Positions 34,482-46,046 of a DNA stretch of 64,000 bases are shown one piece after another. Below the pieces are notes generated by a model. It had not been told where the DNA came from and did no database searches. It worked only from the letters and a program-made list of their open reading frames with translations. The stretch is from Mercurialis annua (lineage: Eukaryota; Streptophyta; Magnoliopsida; Malpighiales; Euphorbiaceae): assembly GCF_937616625.2 (NCBI RefSeq), contig NC_065571.1, forward strand, positions 21,017,701 to 21,081,700, read 5' to 3'. The position numbers and the translations under genes are program-made. The first letter of the stretch is position 1; every line of letters begins with the position of its first letter.

Positions 34482-34547
34482 CAAACGTTATGGAACAAAT
34501 CCAAACGTTTCACCTTTTTAGAGATTTAAGCCGAACATTTAAAACGT
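34482..34547 (+). repeat. Short satellite segment with right CAAAC target duplication
   Basis: 65 bp of satellite starting CAAACGTTATGGAAC. It matches 56640-56704 with one change (ACATTT for ACGTTT). It joins directly to RNase H coding sequence at about 34548. It is the right flank of the Tekay-2 LTR copy A. Confidence 0.9.
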
Positions 34548-35175
34548 GCCACTCTCTAACCATGGGTCTACGCCCAATCTCCGAAATATGAGCCAAGCTG
34601 CCCGAAGACTTGCGACTCAACGCATCGGCTACCACATTAGCCTTACCAGGATGGTACCGAATAGTACAGTCGTAGTCTTTCAGCAACTCTAACCACCTCC
34701 TCTGTCTCAAGTTCAACTCTTTCTGATCAAAGATATACTTCAGACTCTTATGATCAGTGAAAATCTCACAAGTAGCACCATACAAATAATGTCTCCAGAT
34801 TTTTAGCGCAAAAACCACAGCTGCCAACTCTAAGTCATGAGTAGGGTAATTCGCCTCATGCTTCTTCAACTGTCTGGAAGCATAGGCAATCACATGCTCA
34901 TGTTGCATCAGAACGCAACCCAAACCAATACAAGACGCATCACAATACACTGTGAAACCATCAATGCCAGAAGGCAATGCCAAAACCGGAGCTGTAGTCA
35001 AAATCTCTTTGAGCTTCTCAAAGCTCGCCTCGCACTTGTCAGTCCACTCAAACTTAACACCTTTCTGCGTTAGTTTAGTCAACGGTGCAGATATTCTGGA
35101 GAAATCTTGCACGAACCGACGATAGTAGCCAGCTAAACCCAGAAAACTTCTGATCTCGGTAACTGACCTCGGCCT
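34548..35175 (-). pseudogene. Tekay-2 pol, RNase H portion (truncated)
   Basis: Open from just after the TAG at 35176 down to the satellite junction. It encodes the RT thumb/connection ([20 protein letters not shown]) and RNase H with VYCDAS, HDLELAA and FTDHKS motifs, then [15 protein letters not shown]. Sequence after [10 protein letters not shown] is satellite-derived. Integrase is absent. Homologous to 26986-27600 of Tekay-1. Confidence 0.88.
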
Positions 35176-36504
35176 CTACCAATCCATAACTGCTTCAATC
35201 TTCTTCGGATCAACCTTGATCCCATCTTTCGACACTACGTGTCCTAGAAAGGTAACTTGATCCAACCAAAACTCACATTTTGAGAACTTAGCATACAACT
35301 GATGCTCACGCAACGTCTGTAGTATAGCCCTCAAATGATAAGCATGCTCCTCCTCACTCCGAGAATAGATCAGAATGTCATCAATGAAGACGATAACAAA
35401 TTGATCCAAAAACGGCTTGAACACTCTGTTCATCATATCCATATACGCTGCTGGTGCGTTAGTCAGACCAAAGGACATAACCAGAAACTCAAAATGTCCA
35501 TACCGCGTCCGAAAAGCAGTCTTAGGCACATCTACATCACGGATTCGAAGTTGATGATACCCAGACCTCAAATCAATCTTGGAAAAACACTTTGCACCCT
35601 GCAACTGGTCAAACAAATCATTGATGCGAGGAAGAGGATATATGTTCTTAACAGTAGCCTTGTTCAACTGTCTGTAGTCGATACACAGTTGAAAGGAACC
35701 GTCTTTCTTCTTCACAAACAGAACTGGAGCACCCCATGGAGAAGTACTCGGTCTGATGAACCCGCTATATAATAACTCTTGTAACTGGTCCTTCAACTCC
35801 TTCAGCTCTGCAGGAGCCATCCGATACGGCGGTATCGAAATTGGAGCTGTACCAGAAACCACATCAATGCAAAACTTAATCTCACGGTCAGGTGGTAATC
35901 CAGGCAATTCCTCTGGAAACACATCAGTGAGCTCATTCACTATCGGAACACTATGCATATCACCACTATCAGCCTCCAAATCACGAACCACAACAAGAAA
36001 ACCCTGGCAACCCTTGTCTAACATCCGCTTCGCCTTGATGGCGGAAATCAGATTCTTAGGTGTCTCCGCCTTTTCTCCCTGAAAGGAAAAAGGTAGATCA
36101 CCTGGAATCCGAAACTCGACTGACTTCCCTCGACAGTCAATAGAAGCAAAGTGGCGTGACATCCAATCCATTCCCAAAATAACATCAAAAGAAAGAACGT
36201 CAAGCACAATCAAATCAGCACATAATTCTCTACCCTGAATAACCACTGGACAAGAAGGATAAACGACGTCCACTACTACACCTTCAGACATAGGTGTAGA
36301 CACAGCTAGAGGTTCACTCAAAATAGATGGTGCAATAGCCAGTTTCCCAGCAAAGCACGTAGACACAAACGAATGGTTTGCACCCGCATCAAATAAAACC
36401 AAAGCACCAGTAAAAGAAATCCGAATGGTACCTTGCACCACAGCGTTTGATGCACGCGCATCCTGAGGAGTAAGTGCGAACACTCTGGCCTGACCCTGCG
36501 GTTG
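35176..36504 (-). pseudogene. Tekay-2 pol, protease and RT
   Basis: Open between a TAG at 36505-36507 and a TAG at 35176-35178. Protease motif [11 protein letters not shown] is near the N-terminus. RT follows with [52 protein letters not shown] and catalytic FIDD. Here protease and RT are in one uninterrupted frame, unlike Tekay-1. The final stop replaces the Q expected in MDWQRPRS. Confidence 0.9.
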
Positions 36505-36755
36505 CTATTGCGAACTCTGCCCAGTACCATAACCGTTGGAACCTCTGCCACCGTTACCATGGCCACCAAAACCTCTGCCACCATAACCATGGCCCCGCTG
36601 GCCACCAAAAGATGTTGCAGTCTGAGAATACCCTACAAACTGTGTAAACGCGTGTCTCTGCTGCTGGTAAGACGACTGCGCCACACTGGAGTTAGACATC
36701 TGCTGCCCAGATGTCGGACAATCCCTGGAAAAATGACCCGGCTGGCCACAAGAGA
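36505..36755 (-). pseudogene. Tekay-2 gag-protease linker and zinc-knuckle half
   Basis: Short open piece: the second half of the CCHC knuckle, then an RG-rich linker (GYGGRGFGGHGNGGRG), ending QSSQ at a TAG where Tekay-1 has no stop. The upstream boundary is a one-base insertion in the knuckle near 36751-36758. Confidence 0.8.
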
Positions 36756-37672
36756 AAACAGCCTCCAGGAGCTAACTGACACTGACCACAGTGCCTGTGT
36801 CTGCAATTCTGGCAGAACGGAATGTTCGATCCACCACTGTACCCGCGTCCTGAACCACGGTTACTCCCGCTGCTACTAGAACTATACGGAGCACTCCTAG
36901 TACTATGCCTCCCCTTGTGGTGCGTACGGCGACTCCCCTTATTGGCCTGGGAAGAGCCACTGTAGTAGTTTCTACTACCATGTTGCGCTGGGGCCTGTTG
37001 CCCCCCACTAGAAAGATCACTCTTTCCCTTCTGATTCTGGAAAGGGTTAGAGATCGTCCCAAACTGAATCAACGAATTCTCCATCCGTCGAGCACTATCC
37101 ACTACCCGAGCAAACTCCATGTCTGTCCCTATCAGCAAAGGAAGAAACTCCGAGCCTAAGCCCCTAACATAGCGGTCATTCACTCGCCCTCGATCACCCT
37201 GCAAATCTGTAGCAAACCGCCCCAAACGGACAAACTCTGTAATGCAGTCTGTCACTGATCTATCCCCTTTCTTCAAATTTAGCAGTTTTTTTCTGAAATT
37301 CTCAGTAACAGAGAAGGGTAGATAGTAACCTCTGAACCTGGTCACAAAATCAGCCCAAGACAATATAGCCATCTCTGGCCTGATGTTATTGCGAAACCAG
37401 TCCTTAGCTGGACCCTTCAGCGACATCCCCACAAGCATTACTGATTGACGATCAGTAGCTTGAATCCTCTGACTGTTGTACTCAAACTCCTCCAAAAAGT
37501 CAAGAGCATCCCCTGTGCCATCAAATGAAGTCGGAGCCAACTTCGTGTAGGTCATCACCATCTCTCTGTCTGTCGGAATGTGATCGACACCAGCAAGTCC
37601 ACCCATACCAGCTACAGCACCAGCCTGAGGTTGCTGTTGCTGCGCTAACTGACCCAATACAGTACTCTGATT
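36756..37672 (-). pseudogene. Tekay-2 gag central domain
   Basis: Open from just after a TAG at 37673-37675. It holds the gag domain (DWFRNNIRPEMAILSWADFV, FVRLGRFATDL, RVNDRYVRGLG) and a serine/glycine/arginine-rich stretch. After PGGCF it runs out of frame (LLWPAGSF...), because an extra base splits the knuckle; the expected C-x2-C-x4-H-x4-C pattern can be read across the two frames. Confidence 0.85.
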
Positions 37673-37999
37673 CTATAGAAGAGCCTGGTTGTTCTACATC
37701 TCGATAATACCAGCCAAGAAAGTAGTGAAGTCAAACGCCTGCATGTTTGGTGCCTGTTGCACCTCCGGTTCCTGCTGCACATTCGGTGCCTGAACACCTG
37801 CTGCACCACGTCCTCTAGCTCCACCTCTACCAGCACCATATCCCCTGCCTCTACCTCTGCCAGCACCTCTACCTCTACCACGTCCAGCATTGGCCGGAAC
37901 TGGTGGTACGTTCTGATCGACTTCCATGGAAATCGCATCATCAGCCTCAGCTTCTTGCTCTGCCGCAGCACGAGCACGAGTACGAACAACATTGTCCAT
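37673..37999 (-). pseudogene. Tekay-2 gag N-terminus
   Basis: ATG at 37999 gives MDNVVRTRARAAAEQEAEADD, then a GRGRG repeat and a hydrophobic FDFTTFLAG block shared with Tekay-1 (FDFNTFLAG). Two in-frame TAG codons (37694-37696 and 37673-37675) interrupt it seven codons apart. Confidence 0.87.
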
Positions 38000-38327
38000 A
38001 TCCTAAGGATTGAACAAAAACAATTTAAATAACACATAAATTCATACCCAAGTATGAACCAAAACAAGTAACAATTTGGATTTCCTGAGAAATCAACAAC
38101 ATTAAAATGTTCACCCAAGTGAAATAACAGCAACTATCAAAGCATTAAATCAACATATAATGACCGACTCGACACAATCATATTGGTGTAGGCAGAATAT
38201 TTTAAAAATAAAAAGATGACATTTTTAAAGTCAGGACAGAAACCTATATCCGCAGTAGTACCTAAGACACAACCATACTTAGTAGAGTAAACACATAGCA
38301 AGCAAATGGCCTTGGTTTGAAACCAAA

Positions 38328-38339
38328 GCTCTGATACCA
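38328..38339 (-). promoter_or_regulatory. Primer binding site, initiator tRNA-Met (Tekay-2)
   Basis: The minus strand reads TGGTATCAGAGC, four bases from the LTR start at 38344. Confidence 0.94.
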
Positions 38340-38343
38340 AGTT

Positions 38344-38882
38344 TGTCACGACCCATTTCCATGAATCGCGACCGGCGCTAGGGTATGGGTAATGTAGTAC
38401 CAAAACCCATAGCTAGCCTTTCAATTTACAGTCAAACACATAAATCTGTAAAAACCATTGCTCGGGGGCAACCGAGACTTCAACCTAAATCTAGCAGTTA
38501 TAATATTCAACATTTAAAATAACATGCTTTCCATTAATGTTATTAAATAGGCATAACATAAATAATCCGGAATAGTCATATATCTTGCCAGAGCAATAAT
38601 AATTCAGTCAGACCAATCTGACAACAACTATAATAAAATAAAGACGTCTAGTTACTACTGCGGTCTAAGAATAAAACAGTTCTACAGTTTATCAAATATA
38701 AATGGAACCTCCGAGGAAAAGTAAATGCGGAGATCACCAGACTCTCTCAGATCATAACTTGGGAAAAATTTGGGAAAAACAACGGGGTCAGATATACTGA
38801 GATGAGTTTATACCACTATCTACATTTATTAAGTGGAAAACCTTTAAAATCGTTTAAAACATTTAATAGCGATATTACGAAT
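38344..38882 (-). mobile_element. Tekay-2 LTR copy B, left portion
   Basis: TGTCACGACCCATTTCC start, nearly identical to 17358-17810. Interrupted at 38883 by the copia element; the interrupted sequence resumes at 47614. Confidence 0.9.
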
Positions 38883-39816
38883 TGTTAGTGATATGCACTA
38901 GGTCAATCATGTTTGACCATGTTTTGACTTTATCATTTTATTATTTATTGATTGGCAGTTTTTATCATTTTATATTAATGATTAAAATACTTGAATGGTT
39001 AATTCTTTCTAAGGTCATCAAGTATGTGACTTGATAGTAGAACCCTTAGGTTTAATAAAAGAATTATATACCATCTATCCCTAGTCTTAATACAACATTG
39101 AGACTAGTATGATGTTGACTGATGATTATGTTTTACTAATCATGTATATGAGATATTAAGTCAAATCATAGGTGCTATTTGAGAAATAAGGCACTGGATG
39201 ACCCACTGTGAGAATACTACATAGATCACTGTCATAAGTAATTCTCATTACAGTTCTATTAGTATAATCCTTTGACCTTGAAATCATCATGGATTTCTAC
39301 ATAGCTATTTCATATTTTGATACAGTCTTACATTATCTTTAACAGGATAATGGAATAGATTGTCATTGGATATGAAAGTAACTATGTGAGAAATGTGAGT
39401 GACTGAGAAGGAATTTGTCCCTCATTTATTTGAGTAAGATATCTATGGGCCCCTTGAAGAAGATAGACTGAAGAAAATGCATGGCCATGCTAATTGATAA
39501 GAAGTTATCATTTTCAGTCTACTTAGAATCAAGAAACTAATGATTGAATATTATAAGGATGACATAACTATGTTGTATATTCAATCTGGATATCGAGAGA
39601 CAAAGGGATTAAAATATTATTGTAAATGGTTAAATCGGATTATCGATATTCATATAACTAGGGTAGTCATAATGTCTTGCTAGAGGCCACTTATGACTTG
39701 TGGGCTGAAATAGGGATTTCGAGCCTACTGCCAACGTTATATGAACCTACAGGGTCGCACACTAAGAACAGGCCCAAAACAGTTATGGGTTGTACAAGCC
39801 CAATGTGATTAAGTGA

Positions 39817-39822
<6 letters not shown>

Positions 39823-39884
<62 letters not shown>
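39823..39884. repeat. (AT)n microsatellite in copia 5' LTR
   Basis: An uninterrupted TA/AT run of about 60 bases. Its partner in the 3' LTR (46984-47075) is longer and interrupted once, the main length difference between the LTRs. Confidence 0.95.
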
Positions 39885-39888
<4 letters not shown>

Positions 39889-40097
39889 CATAATATATAT
39901 ATATTAATAAATATATATATTAATTCGAAATTTAAGGATAAGTGTTTTCCTTAATTTATTATTTTTGGAAGATAATAAATATAGTAATTAATATATATGG
40001 ATAATTATCAAAAAGGAGTTTTTGATAAACATAAACTTGTAGAATTGCAATGAGATTGAAATTCGAATTTGTCTCAAACCCTAGTGTTATTTATCAC

Positions 40098-40105
40098 TAT
40101 AAATA
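40098..40105 (+). promoter_or_regulatory. TATA box of copia 5' LTR
   Basis: TATAAATA; the same in the 3' LTR at 47269-47276. R is expected to begin about 30 bp downstream. Confidence 0.7.
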
Positions 40106-40443
40106 CTCATTAAGCAATTGGTTTGAGGATCACGAAATTCATTATTCACTAAATCACTAAAATTCAAAATTGCTTGTGAAGCAATAGTGCTAGCACACAA
40201 GCACTAGTTTTGGCTAAGGTCTGTTCGTGTGGATACTCGTAGAGGACGCGTTCTTTTGGAGGCGTTTCTGATCCGAGGCCAGGTATCACCAAAGTGAACC
40301 ACCTCCTTCCTTCCTACATTGCTGTTGAATTCGACATACAAGTAAGTAATTATTCTGTTAATTCGAATTACATGGATCTTGGTTTGGGTTTTTAGATAAA
40401 TTTTTGAAATTCCGCTGCGTTATGAACCTATAAAACCCAACAG

Positions 40444-40455
40444 TGGTATCAGTGC
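40444..40455 (+). promoter_or_regulatory. Primer binding site of copia element
   Basis: TGGTATCAGTGC, one mismatch (T for A) from the initiator tRNA-Met complement, one base after the LTR end. Confidence 0.85.
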
Positions 40456-40763
40456 TGCTTGTAATTTGATTAATTAGATTCTGAGTATATATGTGATATA
40501 TGCTTATTTTATGTTCTGTTTTGAAAAAGGGGTTGTTTTTCGAAATTTTTTTGAAGGAATTATAATTCGTTGTAATTATACATAAAACGTTTATGTGATT
40601 AATTGTATGAAAAACAGTATTAAGAATTAATTTGATTAATCGTTTAATGTGATTAAAACTTCGAATATACTGTTCTAAATTAATATTACGTTTTAATTTG
40701 ATTAAAGGTTTCGTAGTATTAATGTTCATACGAATTGATAAGAAAAGGGGAAACAGAATAATA

Positions 40764-41000
40764 AAACTGTTTTTGAATAAGGATTAGTAAACTGTTTATG
40801 AAACTGTTTTAATTCTATTAGGAAAACTGTTTTTGAATAGGATTAGTAAACTGTTTGTGAAACTGGTTTTAATTCTATTAGTAATTCTGTTTTGAATAGG
40901 ATTAGTAAACTGTTTGTGAAACTGTTTTGATTCTATTAGTAATTCTGTTTTAAATAGGATTAGTAAACTGTTTGTGAAACTGTTTTAATTCTATTGATAA
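40764..41000 (+). repeat. ~59-bp tandem repeat in copia leader
   Basis: Four units carrying GAATAGGATTAGTAAACTG and AAACTGTTTTAATTCTATTA, with GATTAGTAAAC words at about 40782, 40841, 40900 and 40958. Lies in the untranslated leader 1.1 kb upstream of gag. Confidence 0.85.
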
Positions 41001-41257
41001 AACTGTGTTTAATTATGTTATGAAAATAATTTATAAAACTGTATTTAATTCTTCTATGAGCCGAATTAATGAAACTGTTGTTATTTAAGTGTTAAATAAA
41101 TTGTTTCTGAACAGTTTTTAAGATGCAATAATTAGAGTTTTGGGGTTATTTTAATCTGTTTTGAACATATTAAAATAAACCGTAATCAGTTAAGATTATT
41201 GATTTCGGATAAAGAAATTTTAATTCTGTTAAGAGTAACATGTGGGAAAAATTTCTG

Positions 41258-41342
41258 GACCTGCTAGTCGACTAGCGGGACCACCGCCTGGGGCTCTGCC
41301 CCCGGGCCCCGCCAGGGGCGCTGCCCCTTGGACCCCGCTGAT
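41258..41342. other. GC-rich hairpin island in copia leader
   Basis: An ~85-bp GC-rich block in a very AT-rich leader. It contains GGGGCTCTGCCCCC and GGGGCGCTGCCCC, each a short stem-loop, plus CCTGCTAGTCGACTAGCGGG, an inverted repeat around GTCGAC. It would form strong RNA structure in the genomic transcript. Confidence 0.8.
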
Positions 41343-42063
41343 ACACCCCATTAAGGACCGTTATCCTTTTAAGCCGGCGTGTTTTTGTCATGTATTTTAT
41401 TTTAATACTTTAATGATAAATTTTAAATATGATTTAAATTATCATGAATAACATATTTATATGATTGTTGTTAAATATGATTTAAAATAGTAAAATAATA
41501 TGTTTTTAATGTTTATCTTATTGGTTATATGCTTTGCATGATTATTTTACATGTGATAAGATAGGATAACTAAATAGGATAAATGACAAACCCTTATTTA
41601 ATATTAAGTCTTCAATATACCTCCCATTGTAATAACACTTATCAAGACTTAGATTGCTATGTATAGGCTATGCCAAAGCATGATGTATAAAGTCATCTAA
41701 GTAAGATAAGTTGGATAAAAGTGATATCCATATGTTTGATTTGGTTAGACTTAACTAGGTTATCAAAATAGTTTTGAACCTAGGGTATAAGATAGAATAT
41801 CAAGATTACATGTGATGTTAATATTCTATGTTCAAGAATTGCATGAGATGTAATTGGTAAAGTGTTACCTACCTAAATAAACCACACTTAAAGTGATAAG
41901 CCAAAGCTTACTTGAAGTAGGGTGAAATATGGATCTTGTCCCACTATTATTTTTCAATTGTTGAAATTAACATTAAGGGTTTTTATATGAATTATGGATA
42001 TATGTTGTGGGAATTTTATTGTGCCTTTTATTAAATGCTACTTGTATATTTATTGTTGTAGAG

Positions 42064-45000
42064 ATGGCTACAAACACTACACAGACTTCATCAGTGCGAT
42101 CAATCCTTGAGAAGGATAAGCTCAATGGCACTAACTTTCTGGACTGGTACAGAAAACTAAGAATTCTTCTTAGGCAAGAAAGAAAGGAATATATCCTTGA
42201 TCAACCCCTCCCTGAGGAACCAGCTCCTACTGCTACTAGAGCTCAAAGGGATGCTTATACGAAGCATCTCAATGACTCTACTGATGTCACTTGCATTATG
42301 CTTGGATGCATGGAGAATGAACTCCAAAAGCAAATGATGGAATTGGATGCGAACACCATGATTACTGATCTCATGGAAATGTTCCAAGAGAGAGCAAGAA
42401 TTGAAAGGTTCAATACCATCAAGGATTTGCTTTCTTGCAAGTTGACTACTAGCGGCTCAGTTAGTCCTCATGTTTTGAAGATGAAGGGTCATCTTGAACA
42501 TTTGGACAGGCTCGGTCTCCCAATTGCCCAAGAGTTGGCTACAGACATTATTCTCCAATCTTTGCCTGAGGCTTATGATGGTTTCATCATGAACTTCAAT
42601 ATGCATAATATGGAGAAGACCACCACAGAGTTGCATGGGATGCTTCAAACTGCTGAAAAGAACATCAAGAATGAGATTAAGGATGTTCTTATGGTCAACA
42701 AGGGAAAGGGTATGAAAAGGTCTGGTAAGGGCAAGGGAAAGGCTTTCAAGAAGTCTAAACCCAAGTCCAAGCCCAAGACCAAGGATGAACCCAAAGCAAA
42801 ACCGCCAAAGGAAGGAACTTGCTTTTTCTGCAAGGAACCTGGACATTGGAAAAGGAATTGCAAGAAATATCTGGATGATCTGAAGAAGAACAAGGGTAGT
42901 GAGACTACCACTTCAGGTATTCATGTTATAGAAATTAATCTTTCTACTTCTGATTCATGGGTATTAGATACTGGATCTGGATCTCACATTTGTACTAATG
43001 TGCAGGGTCTCAAAAGGAGTAGAAGTTTGACAAAAGGCGAAGTGGACCTACGAGTTGGCAATGGAGCAAGAGTTGCTGCTTTAGCTGTAGGGACTTATGA
43101 GTTATCTTTGCCTAGTGGACTTATTTTATCTTTGAATAATTGTTATTATGTACCTACCATGTGTAGGAATATTATTTCTGTTTCTTGTTTGGACAAGGAT
43201 GGTTTTGAATTTATTATTAGGAATAATAAATGCAGTATTTCGCATAATAACATTCTTTATGGATATGCTCCACGCAGTAGTGGTCTTTATATTTTAAATG
43301 TTGAAGACACTAATGAAAAATCAATCTATAACATCGATGCTAAGAAGTTTAAGTCAAATGATTTAAACTCTACTTATCTCTGGCATTGTCGTTTAGGCCA
43401 TATAAATGAGAAACGCATATCAAAACTTCAAAGAGATGGACTTTTGAATTCATTTGATTATGAATCATTTGAAACATGTGAATCTTGTCTAATGGGCAAA
43501 ATGACAAAAACACCTTTTATTGGACAAGGTGAAAGAGCTAAAAACTTATTGGGCCTTATACATACAGATGTATGTGGTCCATTAAGTACAAATGCTAGAG
43601 GTGGATTTCAGTACTTCATTACTTTTACTGATGATCTCAGTAGATATGGTTATGTTTATCTGATGAAACATAAATCTGAATCTTTTGAAAAGTTCAAAAT
43701 ATTTAAGAATGAAGTACAAAATCAACTTGGTAAAAATATTAAAACACTAAGATCTGATCGAGGTGGTGAATATTTAAGCCAAGAATTTGTAGATCATCTA
43801 AGAGATTGTGGGATCGTTTCTCAATTGACTCCACCTGGAACACCACAATGGAATGGTGTGTCTGAACGGAGAAATCGAACTCTATTGGATATGGTTCGAT
43901 CAATGATGAGTCAAACTGATCTTCCAATCTCATTTTGGGGTTATGCTTTAGAAACCGCTGCATTCATTTTAAATAGAGTTCCATCAAAGGCAGTTGAAAA
44001 GACACCATATAAGATATGGACTGGAAAAACTCCTAGTTTGTCTTTTCTTAAGATTTGGGGATGTCAAGCTTATGTGAAGCGACTAATTTCAGATAAATTA
44101 GCACCCAAATCTGACAAATGCCTTTTTGTAGGATATCCTAAAGAAACTAAAGGATATTACTTCTACAATGCTTATGAGAACAAAGTGTTTGTTGCTCGAA
44201 ATGGTATCTTTTTGGAAAAAGAATTTATTTCCAAAGAAACCAGTGGGAGTACAGTACAACTTGAAGAAATTCAAGAACCACAAAATAGCATTGTACCAAG
44301 TATGGAACCTCAAAAGAATCAACAAGCAATTGTTGAACCAGTACAAGTACCACAAGGCCAAAGGAGGTCTGATAGGACACGTCATAATCCTATGAGATAT
44401 GGATTTCTCATTACTGAGAACAATGATGTGATGATTGTGGATCAAGAAGAACCCACATCCTATCAAGAGGCCATAAATAGTCCTGACTCTGAAAAATGGC
44501 TCGAAGCCATGAGATCTGAAATGCAATCCATGTATGATAATCAAGTTTGGACCTTGATTGACCCAATGGATGGTGTAAAAACCATTGGGTGCAAATGGGT
44601 CTTCAAAATGAAGACTGACATGGATGGCAATGTGCATACCTATAAAGCAAGACTAGTTGCAAAAGGTTTCAGACAAATACATGGTATAGACTATGATGAA
44701 ACCTTTTCACCAGTTGCTGTGCTCAAATCCATTCGAATTCTCCTTTCCATAGCTGCATATTATGACTATGAGATATGGCAAATGGATGTCAAAACAGCAT
44801 TTCTTAATGGAAACTTACTTGAGGATGTGTACATGACACAACCTGAGGGTTTTGCAAGTCCAGAGAATTCTGGAAAGGTTTGCAAGCTTCAAAAATCCAT
44901 TTATGGATTAAAGCAAGCTTCTCGGAGTTGGAATCATCGTTTTGATGAAGCAATCAAAGAGTTTGGATTCATCAAGAATGAAGATGAACCTTGTGTGTAC

Positions 45001-45102
45001 AAGAAGGTTAGTGGGAGCGCGATTGTTTTCTTAGTGCTTTATGTTGATGACATACTACTCATTGGAAATGACATTCCCATACTGCAAAATGTTAAATCAT
45101 AG
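42064..45102 (+). pseudogene. Copia gag-protease-integrase-RT, to a premature stop
   Basis: I take ATG at 42064 (MATNTTQTSS) as the start; the frame is open from 42007, but the first 19 codons look like leader. Residues counted from 42064: gag 1-250, CCHC knuckle CFFCKEPGHWKRNC (253-266), protease VLDTGSGSH with D302, integrase zinc finger H441, H446, C472, C475, catalytic D502, D565, E601 (35 residues between the last two), and RT with D908 (QMDVKTAFLNG) and YVDD (D995, D996). A TAG at codon 1013 (45100-45102) ends it, where most copia elements have tryptophan. The frame reopens at once. Confidence 0.94.
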
Positions 45103-46032
45103 TTAGGGAAGTGTTTTTCAATGAAAGACTTGGGCGATGCTGCTTATATATTAGGCATCAAGATCTATAGAGATAGATCTAGAAGACTCATTGGCCTAAG
45201 TCAAAGCACTTATGTTGATAAGGTATTAAACAGGTTTAGTATGCAAGACTCCAAGAGAGGATTCTTGCCAATGTCACATGGCATCAGTCTCAGCAAGACT
45301 CAGTGTCCTAAGACACAGGATGAGCGAGACCGCATGAGTAAGATTCCATATGCTTCTGCTATTGGATCTATCATGTATGCAATGTTGTGCACTCGACCTG
45401 ATGTCTCGTATGCTTTGAGTACAACGAGCAGATACCAGTCAAATCCAGGTGAAAGTCACTGGGCAGCAGTTAAGAACATCCTTAAGTACTTGAGAAGAAC
45501 AAAGGATGCATTCTTGCTATATGGTGGTCAGGAAGATGAGCTGATTGTAAAGGGTTACACAGACGCTAGCTTCCAAACTGACATTGATGATTATAAATCA
45601 CAGTCAGGATATGTGTTTTGTTTGAATGGAGGTGCTTTCAGCCGGAAGAGCTCGAAGCAGGACACCGTTGCTGATTCTACAACAGAAGCTGAGTATATAG
45701 CTGCTTCAGACGCAGCTAAGGAGGCTGTTTGGATCAAAAAGTTCATAACTGGATTAGGAGTTGTTCCTAGTATATCCGATCCAGTGAACTTGTTATGTGA
45801 TAACAATGGGGCCATAGCACAAGCAAAGGAGCCCAGATCACATCAGCGATCCAAACACATACTTAGACGTTATCATCTCATTCGAGAAATCATTGAGAGA
45901 GGAGACGTGAAGATATGCAGAGTTTCGACAAATGATAATGTTGCTGATCCGCTAACTAAGGCTCTTCCACAGCCTAAGCATGAGAGTCATACTAGGTCCA
46001 TGGGAATTAGATTTAATGTAGATTGGGCCTAG
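45103..46032 (+). pseudogene. Copia RT end and RNase H, same frame after the stop
   Basis: Open to a natural TAG at 46030-46032. It starts within the RT (FSMKDLGDAAYILGIKIYRD), then RNase H with D1167 (GYTDAS), E1208 (DSTTEAEY) and D1246 (LLCDNNGA), ending RSMGIRFNVDWA. Numbering continues from 42064. It is 15 bases from the polypurine tract and LTR. A single G-to-A change in TGG would explain the separation from the upstream piece. An internal ATG at 45121 is not expected to be used. Confidence 0.93.
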
Positions 46033-46034
46033 TG

Positions 46035-46046
46035 CAAGTGGGAGAT
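46035..46046 (+). promoter_or_regulatory. Polypurine tract of copia element
   Basis: CAAGTGGGAGAT directly before the 3' LTR start TGTTAG. Confidence 0.8.

Larger units (their letters stand above)
34548..38343 (-). mobile_element. Tekay-2 internal region, 3'-truncated copy B
   Basis: Minus-strand gypsy internal region with gag, protease, RT and part of RNase H. It is cut off in the linker after RNase H, so the integrase and 3' LTR are missing and replaced by satellite. Coding is about 80% alike to Tekay-1 by eye. It has four in-frame CAG-type stops and one frameshift. Its partial LTR follows to the right. Confidence 0.9.
38883..40442 (+). repeat. Copia 5' LTR (1560 bp)
   Basis: TGTTAGTGATATGCACTAGG to TAAAACCCAACA. 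It contains an (AT)n run at about 39823-39884 and a TATA box at 40098-40105 (CACTATAAATACTC), about 340 bp before its end. U3 is therefore about 1.2 kb. Confidence 0.95.

Noticed and set aside
42007..42063. ATG at 42007 as copia start
   Set aside because: The first 19 codons are hydrophobic leader-like sequence; MATNTTQ at 42064 fits usual copia gag starts better.
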